DNA from: Cannabis sativa
Taxonomy: Eukaryota > Streptophyta > Magnoliopsida > Rosales > Cannabaceae
Direction: 5' to 3'
Assembly: GCF_029168945.1 (NCBI RefSeq)
Contig: NC_083610.1
Location: forward strand, 78,297,580 to 78,361,579
Length of the DNA: 64,000 nucleotides
Positions 11,626 through 24,215 of the stretch are shown here, in pieces (within the stretch, counting starts at the first letter, position 1; each line of letters opens with the position of its first letter). The position numbers were made by a program, and so were the translations under genes. The notes beneath the pieces are model-generated. The model was not told the DNA's origin. It saw only the letters and a list, made by a program, of their open reading frames with translations, and did not search any database.

Positions 11626-11906
11626 ATTGGCTCTGTTCGGTAACAATTTTAAAAGTGGATTTTTATTTTTTTTAATCAAAATTATAAAAACATTATTTGA
11701 AAGTAATGTTCGGTAACTAATTTTACTTTTTGTTTTTTTAATTTAAAATCAAATTTAAATAAATTTTAAAAACAGATATTTTATGATTTTAAAAAATTTT
11801 AAAATCACTTTTTTTCTCATTTCATTATCTCTCTCTGGATCGTTCCTTGCTCAGTTCTATTTCGAAAATTCATCAATGGCTTCAGCTATTCCAGGTAAAG
11901 ATTTCT

Positions 11907-11910
<4 letters not shown>

Positions 11911-11942
<32 letters not shown>
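11911..11942. repeat. (CT)16 microsatellite
   Basis: An uninterrupted CT dinucleotide run just downstream of a short possible first exon (ATGGCTTCAGC at 11876, donor GTAAAG). Element B has the equivalent GA runs in inverse orientation. Confidence 0.9.
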
Positions 11943-11945
<3 letters not shown>

Positions 11946-13369
11946 TCTTGGTCTCTCCCTCTCTCTCAATTTTTTTCTAAGTTTGAAAAAATCTTCATCT
12001 CCATATATGCTTTCTACTTAGGGTTTGCAGGTTTATACTGTCATTGTAATATTGTTTGAGTTTTCTGCATATTTGGCTTTTTGCTTGTTCCCATGTACTT
12101 TTCGTGGGTGTTCATGTAAAATATTTCCAGATTGTTTGTTGGGTCTAAGTGATTATTCATTTAGATGGTGAGCATCTGTGTTAATAATTTTCTTCGAAGA
12201 ATTTCGAACTTGCATTTTAATATTTCAACTGATTTCGTTTTGTACTTATGCTGATTCTACTGCTGCCATTTTTTTTTTTTGTTCTAGCTTAGTTTCTTTC
12301 TTCGTTTTTTTTTTTTGGGAAGAATTTCTAGTTGTAAAAACAGCTTTGTGGTGTATAGGTTTTGTTGAAAAATTTGTATGTATTAATCTGCCTTTCTAGT
12401 ATCCATTACCTGTTTGATTAAATGCCTCAATGATTATGAAGTACATTTTGATGAAATGCCTCATTATCGTTTTCATTCAAGAGTTCGATGTAATTGACTA
12501 ACGGGTTATCTATGATACTGTTTTAGAATATACCTTATTACTTTTTTCTTTTTGGTTCTAAGTTGGAGCAAACACTATAGCCACTTTGTGAGAGTGTAGG
12601 ATTTGTTTGTTGGGTTCAAGAGCAAGCCAAGAGGAAAAAGTGTCATAATTTAGTTTAATTGTGAAATTGTGTTCTCTTTTCAACATGGCAACATCATCAA
12701 CATCAAGATCTGTCATGGCCTTTTTTATACTTCTAGCATTACTATGAAAATTTCCCTAGTTTTGAATGTTGTAATTGTACAAAAGTTGGTCCAATGAATA
12801 ACTGTAAGCTCCATCACTTTAGCTTTTGTGAACATGGTCACTGGCCGCTGTTTAGCATCTTGAAACAGAGGGTATTATTTGTTGTTCTGAATTTTGAGCT
12901 CTTTAAATCATAAGATTTCCATCTCTATATATCACTAGCTCTGCAAATCACAATGCCCATCTCAGTAATACCTTCTTTGACATATGATATATACAAATTT
13001 ATATACCTTTTATTTGAGTTGTTTCGTACTGATCAGTACAAAATTATTACAATTGTTTTGTCTTCATGTTCGTCTCAAAGATTACTTTTTAAGGGACAGG
13101 AAATAAATTTATATAATTTTTACTGCCATTTTTGCTCTGCGTATACTGCCATTTTTACTGCTTATTTCATTGAGTTATGCTGCATTTGTTTTACTCTGTT
13201 ATCTAGTCCTTATCCGCTGGTTTAGTCTACTTGTTGATGTGCTTCTGGTTGTTATTAGTTCATAACAATATGTATTTACCTTGTGAGCAATATTTTTATG
13301 ATGATGTGCTCTGCATGTTAAAATTTGCAAATGCGTTCACTGATATCATTATGTTGTATGTATGATAAA

Positions 13370-13485
13370 CCTTGTGAACAATTATGTATAATTATTGCAT
13401 GTTGTCTTATCCATAATTTTATTAGGAGGGAGTTGTCATCTGATCTAAAGTTGCAGAAATTTGTAAACTTTAATTTCGTCAAAGA
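13370..13485 (+). pseudogene. Harbinger transposase (HARBI1-type) C-terminal remnant
   Basis: The + frame reads CEQLCIIIACCLIHNFIRRE followed by LSSDLKLQKF. This matches the conserved end of plant PIF/Harbinger DDE transposases, where an I(I/M)ACC(L)LHNF(I)RRE helix follows the catalytic core. The DDE core itself is not recognisable upstream, so most of the transposase has been deleted or eroded. Confidence 0.6.
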
Positions 13486-13741
13486 TTTAATAATGCCTCG
13501 TGTTATCTTGAACCCTTGTCAGTATGTTGTTTTCTGCTTCATTTCCTAAGTTTAACAATGTCTCTCATATATTGTTTAATAGTTGGCCAATGTCAATTTA
13601 CTTATTAAAAATAGATTTCATAGATACGTATGATGCACACCATTTTCCTTATTAAAGAAGCAGTTCTTATTTTCTTGTGCTATATCTTTTGGGTTCTGAG
13701 CTGGAGCAAACACTATAGCCATTTTGTAAGAGTGTGAGGAT

Positions 13742-14026
13742 TTGTTTGTGGATGGCAGCAAAAGAAGAGATAAATCAATTGGCACTACGAGTTCTCGATC
13801 GGCGAAAAAAGCAAAGTTCTCACTTGCATTGGCAGAAACATTGACGGTATATAATGAAACTGCAAAGCGAAAGATAGAAATGTATGAGAATTCAATGACA
13901 TTGACAAAACATCACTTATTGGATGAGTGTATTGAAGCTCTCAATCAAATTGACGGAATTAGTGGAGAAGTATACGCGAAGGCTATTGAGAAGTTTGAGA
14001 GCGAGTGTCTAGAGCATTATTTCTAA
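13742..14026 (+). pseudogene. Myb/SANT-like protein, C-terminal half (Harbinger ORF1 type)
   Basis: The frame is open to TAA at 14026. After a basic Ser/Lys-rich linker it reads the helical C-terminus typical of plant L10-interacting Myb/SANT-like proteins, with DECIEALNQIDGISGEVYAKA then IEKFESECLEHYF. The N-terminal DNA-binding domain is missing here but present in element B (15047-15331). A likely splice acceptor (GGATGGCAG) lies just inside the 5' end. In PIF/Harbinger elements such a Myb-like partner helps the transposase bind ends and enter the nucleus. Neither half is complete in this window. Confidence 0.55.
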
Positions 14027-14039
14027 AGATGCCAAAACA

Positions 14040-15045
14040 TTATTAATAATTAAAACTTTTTAAATATTTTGTTTCAAGATTAGACAATTATTAGTTCATA
14101 TTTTATTATGATTTTGTCAGATTTGTGTTATAGATAATGAATTTTGTGATTTCAAATTACTTGAATTTTTTTAAAATGCTAATGAGTATTTTTTATTTAA
14201 TTTTTTTATAATTATATATTTATTTAAAAATAAAAATAAATGATATTCATAATTTTTTTAATTAAAAAAAGAAAAAAAATCAAAATTTATGTTTTTTGTT
14301 TTTAAAATTAAAAAATAAAAATAATTACAAAACACATTTTTGTTTTTTGTTTTTAAAAACAGAAAACAAAAGTGATTGCAGAACACACTTTTATTTTCTG
14401 TTTTTAAAATTTGAAAACACAAGTGGTTGTAGAACGCATTTTTGTTTTTCAAAAACAAAATTTTAAAAACAAAAAATCTACTTTTATTTATCTGTTTTTA
14501 AAATTAAAAAGCAAAAGTATTACCAAACGCCACCATTAAATATCATGTAAATATAGGTGGTGTTTGGTAACACTTTTGTTTTTTAATTTTAAAAATGGAA
14601 AAATAAAAGTAGTTTTTTTGTTTTTAAAATTTTGTTTTTAAAAAACAAAAATGTGTTCTATAACTACTTTTGTTTTTAAATTTTAAAAACAGAAAACAAA
14701 AGTGTGTTCTGTAACCACTTTTGTTTCATAATTTTAAAAACAGAAAACAAAAGTGTGTTCTGTAACCATTTCTATTTTTCAATTTTAAAAACAAAAAACA
14801 TAAATTTTGATTTTTTTTTTCTTGTTTTAAATAAAAAATTATGAATATCATTTATTTTTATCTTTAAACAAATATATAAAAATTATAAAAAAATCAAATA
14901 AAAAATACTCATTAATATTTTAAAAAATTCAAGTAATTTAAAATCACGAAACACATTATCTATAACACAAAACCGACAAATTCATAATAAAATATGAACT
15001 AATAATTGTCTAATCTTGAAGAAAACTATTAAAAAAGTTCTAATT
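14040..15045. repeat. Large inverted repeat formed by facing ends of elements A and B
   Basis: The arms 14040-14534 and 14556-15045 are inverted copies of each other around a 21-bp spacer. Both are made of repeated GTTTTTAAAAT / ATTTTAAAAAC phrases and a shared block TAGACAATTATTAG. The similarity is that of two insertions of one family with their 3' ends facing. Confidence 0.75.
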
Positions 15046-15046
15046 G

Positions 15047-15331
15047 TTAATAATCTTCACTCATTATGCTTAAAGACTTGAAATCCTTGTGCTTTTGTCT
15101 TAACAGATTGTATTTGTTCCTTAATTGTGTATCAGTGTAACTTCTCTTCGCTTGTGCATAAAGCTCCTCCTTTATACGCTTCCATGATTGCTTTGTAAAG
15201 GTTGTAGTATTTCTATTTCCCTTCAAAACTTCTTCTTCCATAAGTTCAATAAAAATTTCTTCATGTTTTTCAGGCCAAACAGAAGCTTCGCTATTATCAA
15301 TAATAACCACCTCACTATCTGTTCCTGTCAT
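15047..15331 (-). pseudogene. Myb/SANT-like DNA-binding domain (Harbinger ORF1 N-terminal half)
   Basis: 94 residues from ATG at 15331. After an acidic start it reads WPEKHEEIFIELMEEEVLKG, then a TTFTKQSWKRIKEEL helix and YTDTQLRNKYNLLRQ. This is the trihelix-like pattern of Myb_DNA-bind_3, with the spaced Trp residues and the QL(R/K)NK(Y/F) motif. It stops just after the domain, at the junction with the subterminal repeat, so the C-terminal half was deleted. The complementary half survives in element A. Confidence 0.6.
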
Positions 15332-17057
15332 CTATTCAATCTACATGTAATTATAAAACTAATTCTAAAACTTATGTAAAAAAACCAATAAAATTAATTT
15401 AAAAAGTTACAAACTAATGCAAACTAATGAAGCATAATAGAATAAAATGTTGGCAACAAATGTTGGATCCTCATAAGGTGCAAGCTGGCTGCTATAGATA
15501 TATATACACATTATCTATATCTATATATATAAATAGAATAAAATACAGAAAAGGTAACAGAATGGATCACTATCTGGGCAAATGATTTTTCCAAAGAAAA
15601 AATCTCTGTGTACAATAGTTCCAAGTGTTTCTCTAATTTCTTCAAAAGAAAAAGTGTTTCTCTAATAATTGCGCCATACAACAACTCTACTATCACAGCG
15701 CAACATGTAACAATCAATGGATCTTCAAATCTGAAATGGAACCCCCAAAGCTAGGTCATATTTTCTTACGATTATTAAGAGAAAGGTTCAAAACCAAAAA
15801 TCAAATTCACAATTATCATTCATAACAAAAAGAAAAGAGGATTAGTAAAAGGCAATGGTAGGTCCTGCATATAATAAAAAGAGCCATTATTTTATAGCCC
15901 AACTGCTGCCTAAAAGTTCCATTGAATCCTCAGAATTATTCAATGCTTCGGATAAAAAAGAAAAGAGTACAGTGGAATTGTTCTGTTCCAGATTTTCAAG
16001 TGAAGCATTGGCATGGAGGATGGTAGATAGTAACAATTTTTTAAGGCATAACATGAAAGGCTGCCAATAATTTTTGTTTTTTGGTTCCAAATGAAAGTGG
16101 GTTTTAATAAATAATATACATTATTAATTAGTGTAGAGATCTAAGTAAAGCTAGGCACATGTATGTTTGTAAGATCTTTTTACATAACCGCACACTGAAA
16201 GTTTTTCTCTGATGAGCTAGCTTTATACCTGCAAAGCGTGCCTAACTAATGACTATGACATCAATGACTACAAGCTATTACTTCTTTGGTAACAAATGAT
16301 GGCGACTTCACAACTACTTCCCATGCTAAAGTCTACAGAACTACTGTACAATATGATGAAATTTTTATATATATGAATAAGGCTTAGAATGAACAAAACT
16401 ACAAATCAAATCAAACAGGAACCCTAGAAAAAAAATACAAAAAAAACAACTGGGAAAGAGTAATAATGTTGCTCTCAGACCCCTACCTTGACAATGTTAG
16501 TATTGGGATATGATATATAATAATATATGAAGAAACAAACAAGAACTGATCAAATAAAATTCTAAATTCTAAATTCCATTTTAAATAAAATCTAAATTTT
16601 ACTATACTTGGAATATGTAATCTGTTTATATATATATTAATAAATAATTATAACATCTTTCTTGCTATGATGGGAGAGGAAAATATACTTTACAGTTTAC
16701 ACTGTAGATTTGACCTTTGAGAATGCAATAACTCTGGGTCTGGCGAAGAAAAGAAAGCTAAGAAAGTGCAGCAACTACAATAAAGCAAAATAGACACAAC
16801 TATCACAGGTTAACTTCTTTCATTTCTTTTGGCTAGGCGAGGGGAACCAAAATGAGAAAACCAGGATCAGATCTCCATAGCTCTATTACTATTTCTTTAC
16901 CCTCTTTTCCCAAACCATTCCCACACAAATGAAAAATTCCCCAAAACTGAACAATCTGTGATAACTTTCTTAGAGATGAATCACAAATTTAAAGTAAAGT
17001 TACACAAGCACCAGAGAGAAATAAATCGAAGAGACTACTAGAATCAAAGATCAGAGA

Positions 17058-17060
<3 letters not shown>

Positions 17061-17099
<39 letters not shown>
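17061..17099. repeat. (AG)n microsatellite
   Basis: About 19 uninterrupted AG units. Shorter AG runs follow near 17306-17321 and 17435-17450. They mirror the CT run of element A. Confidence 0.9.
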
Positions 17100-17102
<3 letters not shown>

Positions 17103-17899
17103 AACCTGTGATGCCAAGAGGAGGAAGATGAAGCAGGTGCCGAGAACCCAGCAAGGTGCCTGAAGTGGGTACTTCAATCTTCTGCCTGTAATAGCAAAAA
17201 AAATATTTCTCTCTAAGAAACAACTTTCATTGTCATTCTCTTCTCATTTTTCATTTTCGGATCTGAGAATGAAGGAATAACAAAAAAAAATCTGAGAAAT
17301 AAGGAGAGAGAGAGAGAGAGAGGCGAGATCTATAGAGAGAAAGGAACATAGAACCAAATAAATATACAGTGAGGAAGAGATTTACCTTTGAAGCCATGGA
17401 AATGAAGCTCTCCTCTGATGAAGGTGACTGTAACGAGAGAGAGAGAGAGAGAAAACCAAGATAAAAGTGTTTTTAAAATTTTTTAAAATCATGTAAAAAC
17501 TGTTTTTAAAATTCAATATAATCTGTTTTTTAATTTTAAAAATAAAAAGTAAAACTAAGTTACCGAACACAATTTTTATTGGTGTTTTCAAAATTTCAAT
17601 TTTAAAAACAAAAAACCATTTTTAAAATGGTTACCAAACATACCCATAGTTAATAGCTAGCATTTGTTAAAAAATAGAATGATTCAATTTACATAATTTT
17701 GTAATAGCTACTTATTTGTCATAATATTATTTTACCTATTCTATCAATGAATAATATAATTATATTGTACATATATGTGTTAGCATCTATAAAAAACAAT
17801 GAATTTATTCATATTCTCGAATATACTTAAATTAATAATAAATATATATAATTTCATATAAAAATGAAAAACACTAAATAAAATGAAAAAAAATTAGGT

Positions 17900-18029
17900 A
17901 CATATAATAACGTTTGTATGAAATGTGTTGCTATAAATGTATTTATAAAAACTAATACGACAACACTTTTATTAAAAGTGTTATTGCTAAGTTATTTATA
18001 AGAAATTAAATACTACCTTAAAACAACAC
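17900..18029. mobile_element. Left part of TIR element split by copia insertion
   Basis: It has the same ACACTTTTATTAAAAGTGTT hairpin motif as 8641-8880. It continues after the copia element at 24216: joining the flanks, with one AACAC copy removed, restores an AACACTTTT hairpin. The right end near 24345 (TTTTTTGTAGT) resembles the CACTACAAAAAA terminus of CACTA-type MITEs. The left terminus is not defined. Confidence 0.5.
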
Positions 18030-18915
18030 TGTAGGAATTTTTAAGATAGGAATTTACTATCTTGCCCCCTACACCAACAAACAAACGAATCAAATACCAA
18101 GGTCAATTTCGACCTTTCTCTGTTTACTTTGACTTTTCAAAGTTAACAACGACAGTTTTGTCTTTGAACAAAACCTAGGAATGGATCGAGAACCTTCTCA
18201 TTTGTTTCCTTTCTCTCTGAAATGCTAGAAACCACTGTAGCGAGTTTCTCGAGAAACTCGAATCCAAACCCTAAAAACCCGAAATTCCAAACACTGAGCC
18301 AATGAAAAGATCGAATCTAAAATGATGCGATCTTTACACCATATACACACGAAAACGGAAAGATCTAAGTTTAGAAAACACCGGATTTTCCGAGAAGTTC
18401 ACCAATAAATTGGCTACGTCTCCGTTTGTGCTCCTCGAAATATGAGAGCTCGATTCCACTTTATATCAGTCGATGCGAAGTACAATCATGAAGATTCCAA
18501 GTCACGGAGTAAATTTTGTTGGTAATCTTAAGTTTAATACAAGTGTTTATGTGTTTATTACATGTTTTAATCCTACTCTCTCTACAGATCTAACCCTCTG
18601 TTGTTTTTCTTTGCATGTACGAGCTTGATCTACGATTCTTGAGCTTGAGTTACGGATCTTGAAGAACACACTCAACCAACTTAATACGGTTGATTTGCTT
18701 TGAGGTATATTTATAGATCTAGGGTTTGTCTTTTAATTCCGGCATGTGTTTAATTCATTAGTTGCGATATTAGTTAGGTATGGATTTTCCTAATCCATTC
18801 TAACTAATTTCGGTTAAGGAAGTGAGAAGGCCAACTTAGGGATTTTGTATATATTTCCTTTTCATCCTTTGTATACGAATGAATATCGGTTTAAGTGGAG
18901 GATTATTTTTTAACA
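18030..18915 (-). repeat. 3' LTR of Ty1/copia element (TNT1-94-like)
   Basis: 886 bp, starting TGTAGGAATTTT and ending TTTTTTAACA. It pairs with 23320-24215. The flanking TSD AACAC is at 18025-18029. It differs from its partner by many clustered short changes, several converting CAG/CTG in the partner to CG-containing strings here. Confidence 0.85.
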
Positions 18916-19124
18916 ATTTCCACCTAATCCTTCACGGTGATATTATAGTGGTCGAGTCATTTACGAGGGTCATAGCTACGTGATCCCGAAGGATCACTTT
19001 GGTTCTTGATCCAACCTGTTAAGTTTAAACAATGTTTAAACTTAGATAGGGTGATCACTTTAGTTCCCATGTACAGGGTTCTCTTGTAGGCACCTTGTCA
19101 ATGTTTATGTGTCCCTGTGTCACT

Positions 19125-21720
19125 TTATCTACGATGAAGTGGTACTTTATTTCTATGTGCTTGGATTACGTCATGGAACATAGGGTTTACGCATAGGTGT
19201 ACACAACTGCGGCTATCGAGTAAATTGCTTTGAGTTTTGTGTCTAGTAATCTTAGCTCTTACAGGACTCATTTTAACCCATATGCTTTCTTTAATGGCCT
19301 CTTGTAGTTGCATATGCTACGATTCGGTTGTGGATAATGCCACAACGGGTTGTAATTGGACTTTCCAACTTACACAATTTCCCCCTAGTAGTAGTATAGG
19401 GCGATGTAGATTTCCCTGCGTCTATCTCCGGCATAGTACGCATCCTTTGAAGCATTCTATTCTTGTGCTTCCTTGCTGCTTTTTGTACTTGAGTCCCAAT
19501 TTAGTTGTCCCAATTAGGTACCTTAGTAACCATTTCATAGCAAGCCGATGTGTCTTACCGGGATTTGTCATGAATCTGCTAAGTACACTAATAGCATAAG
19601 CAAGATCGGGTCTAGTGCTTACCATTAGGTACATAACGGATCCAATAGCATTAGCATAAGGAATTTTACTCATTTCCTCCTTCTCGGCTTTGCTCTCGGG
19701 GCATTGCTTCTTAGATAGTGTGGTATTTGTGTAGTTATAGGTTGGCTAGCAATTTTAGATCCTTCATTGAGAATTTCTCGATAATCTTGTGTATGTAGTC
19801 TTTACGATTTAGAATAAGTGTCCACTTACTTTCTTGTTTCTCTTAATAGAGATTCCCAAAATCTTAGTAGCTTCCCCATAGGTCTTTCATTTCAAACTCG
19901 ATCTTGAGAAAGGCCCTTCATTGTGTTTACTCTTGCCACTTTCTTTCTTGATTATAAGCATATCATCTACATACGAAGTAGATATATGACTTTATTAATA
20001 TCGATGTACCTTTGTGAAGCCTAAAACGGTGATCATAGTAACTCTGAAAACCCCCGAGTTTTAGCATAAATCCATCAAACCTTTTATTCCATTGCCTAGG
20101 AGGCCCATTTTAACCCATACGGTGACTTAACTAGCTTGCATACATAGTTTTCCTTCCACTTTTTCAATATATCCTTTAGGTTGTCTCATGTAGATCTCTT
20201 CTTCTAGTTCACCATGTAGGAAAGCAGTTGTAACATCCATTTGGTCAATTTCTAAGTTGAATTGAGTAGCTAGACTTAGCATTATCCTTATAGTCTTGTA
20301 TTTTGCAAGCTGGTGCAAATACTTCATTAAAATCTATACCCTGTTTCTGTGTAAATCCTTTGGCCACTAACACGGCCTTGTATCTTATAGGTTCATCCTT
20401 AGTTACGCATGCTTTCTCCTTAAATAGCCATTTACGGTCCACTATGCTCTTATCTTTAGGTTTAGGCACTACGATCCGGGTTGTTCTTCTTAAGAGATTC
20501 CATCTCTTCATCCATTGCACCTTTCCATTTCTGGAATTTGGTCCTTTAATGGCCTCTTCATATGATTGAGGTTCATTATTGGCCATTTCCAATTCACTCG
20601 TAAAGGCATATGCAATGTCTTCATCCCGAATATTAAAAGCTGTACTTAGGATTAGGTCTTGGTACCATACCTTTGTCACGACTAGTTGATAATCCCCAAG
20701 TCTTCTTGAGTGCCTTCATCAACAATGTCGGTGTTGTCTTCATCGGGTTCCACTGAACACAGTTCCCGGAGTTCCACCTGAACTGATCTCACAGTTGTTC
20801 GGGTGTGTTCACTTTTGTTCCACTGAATAGATCCGATTTCTTCATTTGCGTGTTACCTACATTTTCGGTGTCTTTTTGTACTGCACTGAGGGTTAGAAGA
20901 AATAGGCAAACATGGAAATATATCTTCTTTAAATATTACATCCACTGCTATTAATAGTTTTAAACCCTTTTTGTTCCCCGAGCCAAAGTCTATATCCCTT
21001 AACTCCTTGGATATCCCGAGAAAAACACATTTCATAGCCCTAGGTTCTAATTTCCCAACACTTTGGTGTGCATATCTTTCACCTGACCAAACACTACGAG
21101 ATTAGATAAGTTAGGAGGTTTACCGAGACCATTTTTCCTCGGGAGTTTTGAATCCATTTTTACCTTTGGATGGACTCACGGTTAATTAAATACACGGCGG
21201 ATTAAAAATTTGCTTCTCCCCGAAACCTTGTGATAGTCCAGTTGCAACGATGGCATCTCACTTTGTTGAGAATGGTTCTGTTCATTCTCTGCAACTCCAT
21301 TCGTTGGGGTGTTATTCTAACGATCTGTGTCTCTGTATGCCATGTTCTTTACGATGGTTAAATTCATCATTACAAAATTCTAATCCATTGTCGGTTCTTA
21401 GAGTTTTTAATTTTTCATTTGTTAAATTTTCCACAAGTGTTTTCCTTTGTGTAAACTTAGAAAAGCCTCATTTTTATGTTTTAACGGAAAAATCCAAACT
21501 TTCCTTGAAAAATCATCAACAATAGATAAAAAATAGACACGGACCACCATGAGTACTAGTTTTCTGCGGGTCCCCACGGTCAGGTGAACATACTCTAAGT
21601 ATTTTCTTAGTGTTGTGTGTGCCGAGTGGAAAATTTCGGTCTATGATGTTTTCCAAGTACACTGACACTCCACCAAAATCAAGTTTGCATACCTTGTCTT
21701 TACCTAGTAAGTTGTTCACT
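19125..21720 (-). pseudogene. Copia pol remnants (integrase to RNase H)
   Basis: Minus-strand fragments in changing frames. 21719-21516 shows the stretch before and at the start of the integrase core (VCKLDFGGVSVY). 21035-20853 shows the post-integrase KCVFLGISKE block. 20679-20127 shows reverse transcriptase motifs including KWLFKEK, VAKGFTQKQGIDFNEVFAPA and QMDVTTAFLHGELEEEIYM. 19673-19422 shows the post-RT block IGSVMYLMVSTRPDLAYAIS. The best resemblance is to TNT1-94-like copia polyproteins. The YVDD region and the catalytic integrase residues cannot be read in frame. Non-functional as written, though some breaks may be consensus errors. Confidence 0.7.
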
Positions 21721-22124
21721 CATTAGTTGCGATCCTTTCTCAACGATGTGTCTAGCCTCTTGTGCCATAGCATTGCATTTGAGTTATCGGTGTTCTTGTG
21801 AGCGATGTAATTGCAAGGTACAATGGTTGTCCTTTTAAGTAGTATAAGCCTCCATCTTTGTGTCCTTTCATGATAGTTAGAGCCCACTTTACTTATTTTC
21901 ATTTGGCAGATTCAATTTTGCTAACAATGCCTTGGTCATCTAGAACACTTAGTGAAATTAGATTCTGGCTAGATTAGGAACATATCTAATTTCACTTAGA
22001 GTTCGACCATTCCATCATGCATTTTAAAGCGATAGATCCGGAACCTTGTATATCACGAGTTTGATTGTTTCAAGTATAACTGCCCCCATTTGTTTTCACG
22101 AAATCAAACATGAAAGCTTTATTA

Positions 22125-23097
22125 TTAGTCATGTGGAAAGTGCAACCGAGTCGAGGATCCATTCATCTTTGATGGATGGTCCAACTTACACTTCACCACT
22201 TTCATATCCGAGCCGGTAACATTAGCATCATGCATATCAGATTTAGGTTTAGAATTTGAGTATTTAGAATCTCCCTGTCCATGTGGTTTTTGTTTGTTAT
22301 TTCTTTTCAAGAAATAACAATCTCTTTTAAAGTGCCCAGGTTTACCACAATTGTAACAACCATTAGTTTCATCAGTATTTCTTGTGTTTGAATTTGATCT
22401 GCCTCTTTGATATCCTCCTGGTTTGTTTGAGTTTCTTCCTTGACTTCTGCCTCTGTTATTCCAAGGCTTTCTTGGACCTGGTTTGCCTCTACTCAGGTTG
22501 ACTTCACCATTTGAATGTCCTCCTTTCTCTGTTCTCATTTCCAAATCTTTAGATTTGAGTGCGAAGATCACCTCCTCCTGAGTTATAGATGTCCTTCCAT
22601 ACTTAATAGCGATCTTGACTTCTCTGTAGGATTCGGAGTAATGAATTTAGAATAATAATGGCACAGTTTTCATCACTTAAGTGCCTCATTTTCCCGGAAT
22701 TTGCAAGTTCGATATGCATCCTTAAGAATTCATCCAAATTTTGATCGAGAGATTTGGATGAACTCATTTAAACCCAAAAATCCTTTCCTTGAAAATCTTG
22801 TTGGTTAGGGATTTACGGTAACCATTCTTCAATTTCTTCCAAATGCAGGCGGGGAGTTTCTTCCTTGTCAATTAGTACGATAATGGCATACGATAAGTTA
22901 AATATCATGATACCGATGCTTGAGTTTCCAAGTATTCTTCTTGTTGAATCTTGGTAGTCCCATACAGCCATTCTAATAGGGTCATTAAGTACTCTCGATA
23001 ATTTACGGTGAGCCAATAGTGACTTAATCTTTCTCCTCCAAATCCTATAATCACCAGAACCATCAAATTTGTCAATGTCAACCTTTAAATTGCTCAT
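22125..23097 (-). pseudogene. Copia gag remnant with CCHC zinc knuckle
   Basis: It opens at 23097 with MSNLKVDIDKFDGSGDYRIW, a typical copia Gag start, and RRKIKSLLAHRKL. After a frameshifted middle, a second open piece (22571-22125) is rich in Gly/Arg/Asn and carries CYNCGKPGHFKRDC, a C-X2-C-X4-H-X4-C nucleic-acid-binding knuckle. Gag forms the virus-like particle and binds the element RNA. The pieces are in different frames. Confidence 0.7.
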
Positions 23098-23307
23098 AAT
23101 TAATGAAGTTAAGTAAAATCAATTAAAATAGATAATAATAGGCAATTCAGTTATAATGGTTATTAGAAAATGTCCCAGAAATCCTTTGTTAAAGATTTCA
23201 GATTGGTTTTGTTGAGTTCTTGAATTTCTTGTTTGTGTTTCTTGATTTCTTGCTTGAGTTCTTCTCCTTCTTGATATGTTTGAATGTTGATCTTTCCAGC
23301 TTCAACA

Positions 23308-23318
23308 GCTCGATACCA
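23308..23318 (-). other. Primer-binding site of the copia element (altered)
   Basis: Next to the 5' LTR on the minus strand it reads TGGTATCGAGC. The consensus initiator-tRNA-Met site is TGGTATCAGAGC, so CAG has become CG. The same kind of change separates the two LTRs. Confidence 0.65.
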
Positions 23319-23319
23319 T

Positions 23320-24215
23320 TGTAGGAATTTTTAAGATAGGAATTTACTATCTTGCCCTGCCGACAAACAAACGAATCAAATACCAAGGTCAATTTCGACC
23401 TTTCTCTGATTTTACTTTGACTTTTCAAAGTTAACCCCAAAACGACCCCAGATTTTGTCTTTGAACAAAACACAGGAATGGATCGAGAACCTACTCATTT
23501 GTTTCCTTTCTCTACTGAAATGCTAGAAACCACAGAGCGGAGTTTCTCGAAGAGAAACTCGAATCCAAACCCCTAGAAACCCGAAATTCCAAACACAAAA
23601 AAAGATCAGATCTAAAATGATCGATCTTTACACCCATATACACACAAACGAGAAAGATCTAAGTTTAGAAAACACCGGATTTTCCGAAGTTCACCAATAA
23701 ATTGGCTACGTCTCCGTTTGCTCTCGAATATGAGAGCTCGATTCCACTATATCAAGTCGATCTGAAGTACAATCATGAAGATTCCAAGTCACAGGTAAAT
23801 TTTGACTGGTAATCTTAAGTTTAATACAAGTGTTTATGTGTTTATTCTGTGTTTAATCCCTCTCTCTCTCTAGATCTAACCCCTCTGTTGTTTTTCTTTG
23901 CATGTACGAGCTTCAATCTCTGATTCTTCAAGCTTCAAGTTCTGGATCTTGAAGAACACACTCAACCAACTTAATCTGGTTGATTTGCTTTGAGGTATAT
24001 TTATAGATCTAGGGTTTGTCTTTTAATTCCAGCATGTGTTTAATTCTGTTAGTTACTGATATTAGTTAGGTATGGATTTTCCTAATCCATTCTAACTAAT
24101 TTCAGTTAGGGAATTAGAGGCCGAAGGCCAACTTAGGGATTTTGTATATATTTCCTTTTCTGTCCTTTGTATCTGGTCTGAATATCAGTTTAAGTGGAGG
24201 ATTATTTTTTTAACA
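23320..24215 (-). repeat. 5' LTR of Ty1/copia element
   Basis: 896 bp, same termini as the other LTR (TGTAGG...TAACA). It is followed on + by the TSD AACAC at 24216-24220 and adjoins the PBS. Confidence 0.85.

Larger units (their letters stand above)
11629..14534 (+). mobile_element. PIF/Harbinger element A (deletion derivative)
   Basis: Terminal inverted repeats: GGCTCTGTTCGGTAAC at the left end, and ATTACCAAACGCCACC at the right end, whose complement is GGTGGCGTTTGGTAAT. The 3-bp direct repeat ATT flanks both ends (11626-11628 and 14535-14537). Inside, on +, are a transposase C-terminal remnant (13370-13485) and the C-terminal half of the companion Myb-like protein (13742-14026). Subterminal arms are long and AT-rich. 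It lies 21 bp from element B, in opposite orientation. Confidence 0.7.
14556..17645 (-). mobile_element. PIF/Harbinger element B (deletion derivative)
   Basis: The left end GGTGGTGTTTGGTAAC and the right end GTTACCAAACATACCC form a TIR pair. The 3-bp direct repeat ATA flanks both ends (14553-14555 and 17646-17648). On the minus strand it has the same start region as element A (ATGGCTTC at 17397, then a donor, with AG runs nearby) and encodes the N-terminal half of the Myb-like ORF. No transposase core is recognised; about 15.4-17.0 kb looks non-coding. Confidence 0.7.
18030..24215 (-). mobile_element. Ty1/copia retrotransposon, degenerate, TSD AACAC
   Basis: 6186 bp with two LTRs. AACAC flanks at 18025-18029 and 24216-24220. 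The minus-strand order is LTR, PBS, gag with zinc knuckle, integrase/RT remnants, RNase H region, LTR, as expected for copia. The coding region is broken by many frameshifts and stops. Inserted into a small TIR element. Confidence 0.85.

Noticed and set aside
10902..11628. Helitron 5' end of the 8906 element
   Set aside because: I looked for a TC start with TATATA-rich tail and the GTGGCACG-type motif seen at 53460 but found none convincing, so the 5' limit is left open.
11911..11942. CT run as a GAGA-type promoter element
   Set aside because: It sits inside a PIF/Harbinger element at a place where the inverted partner has AG runs; microsatellite origin is simpler.
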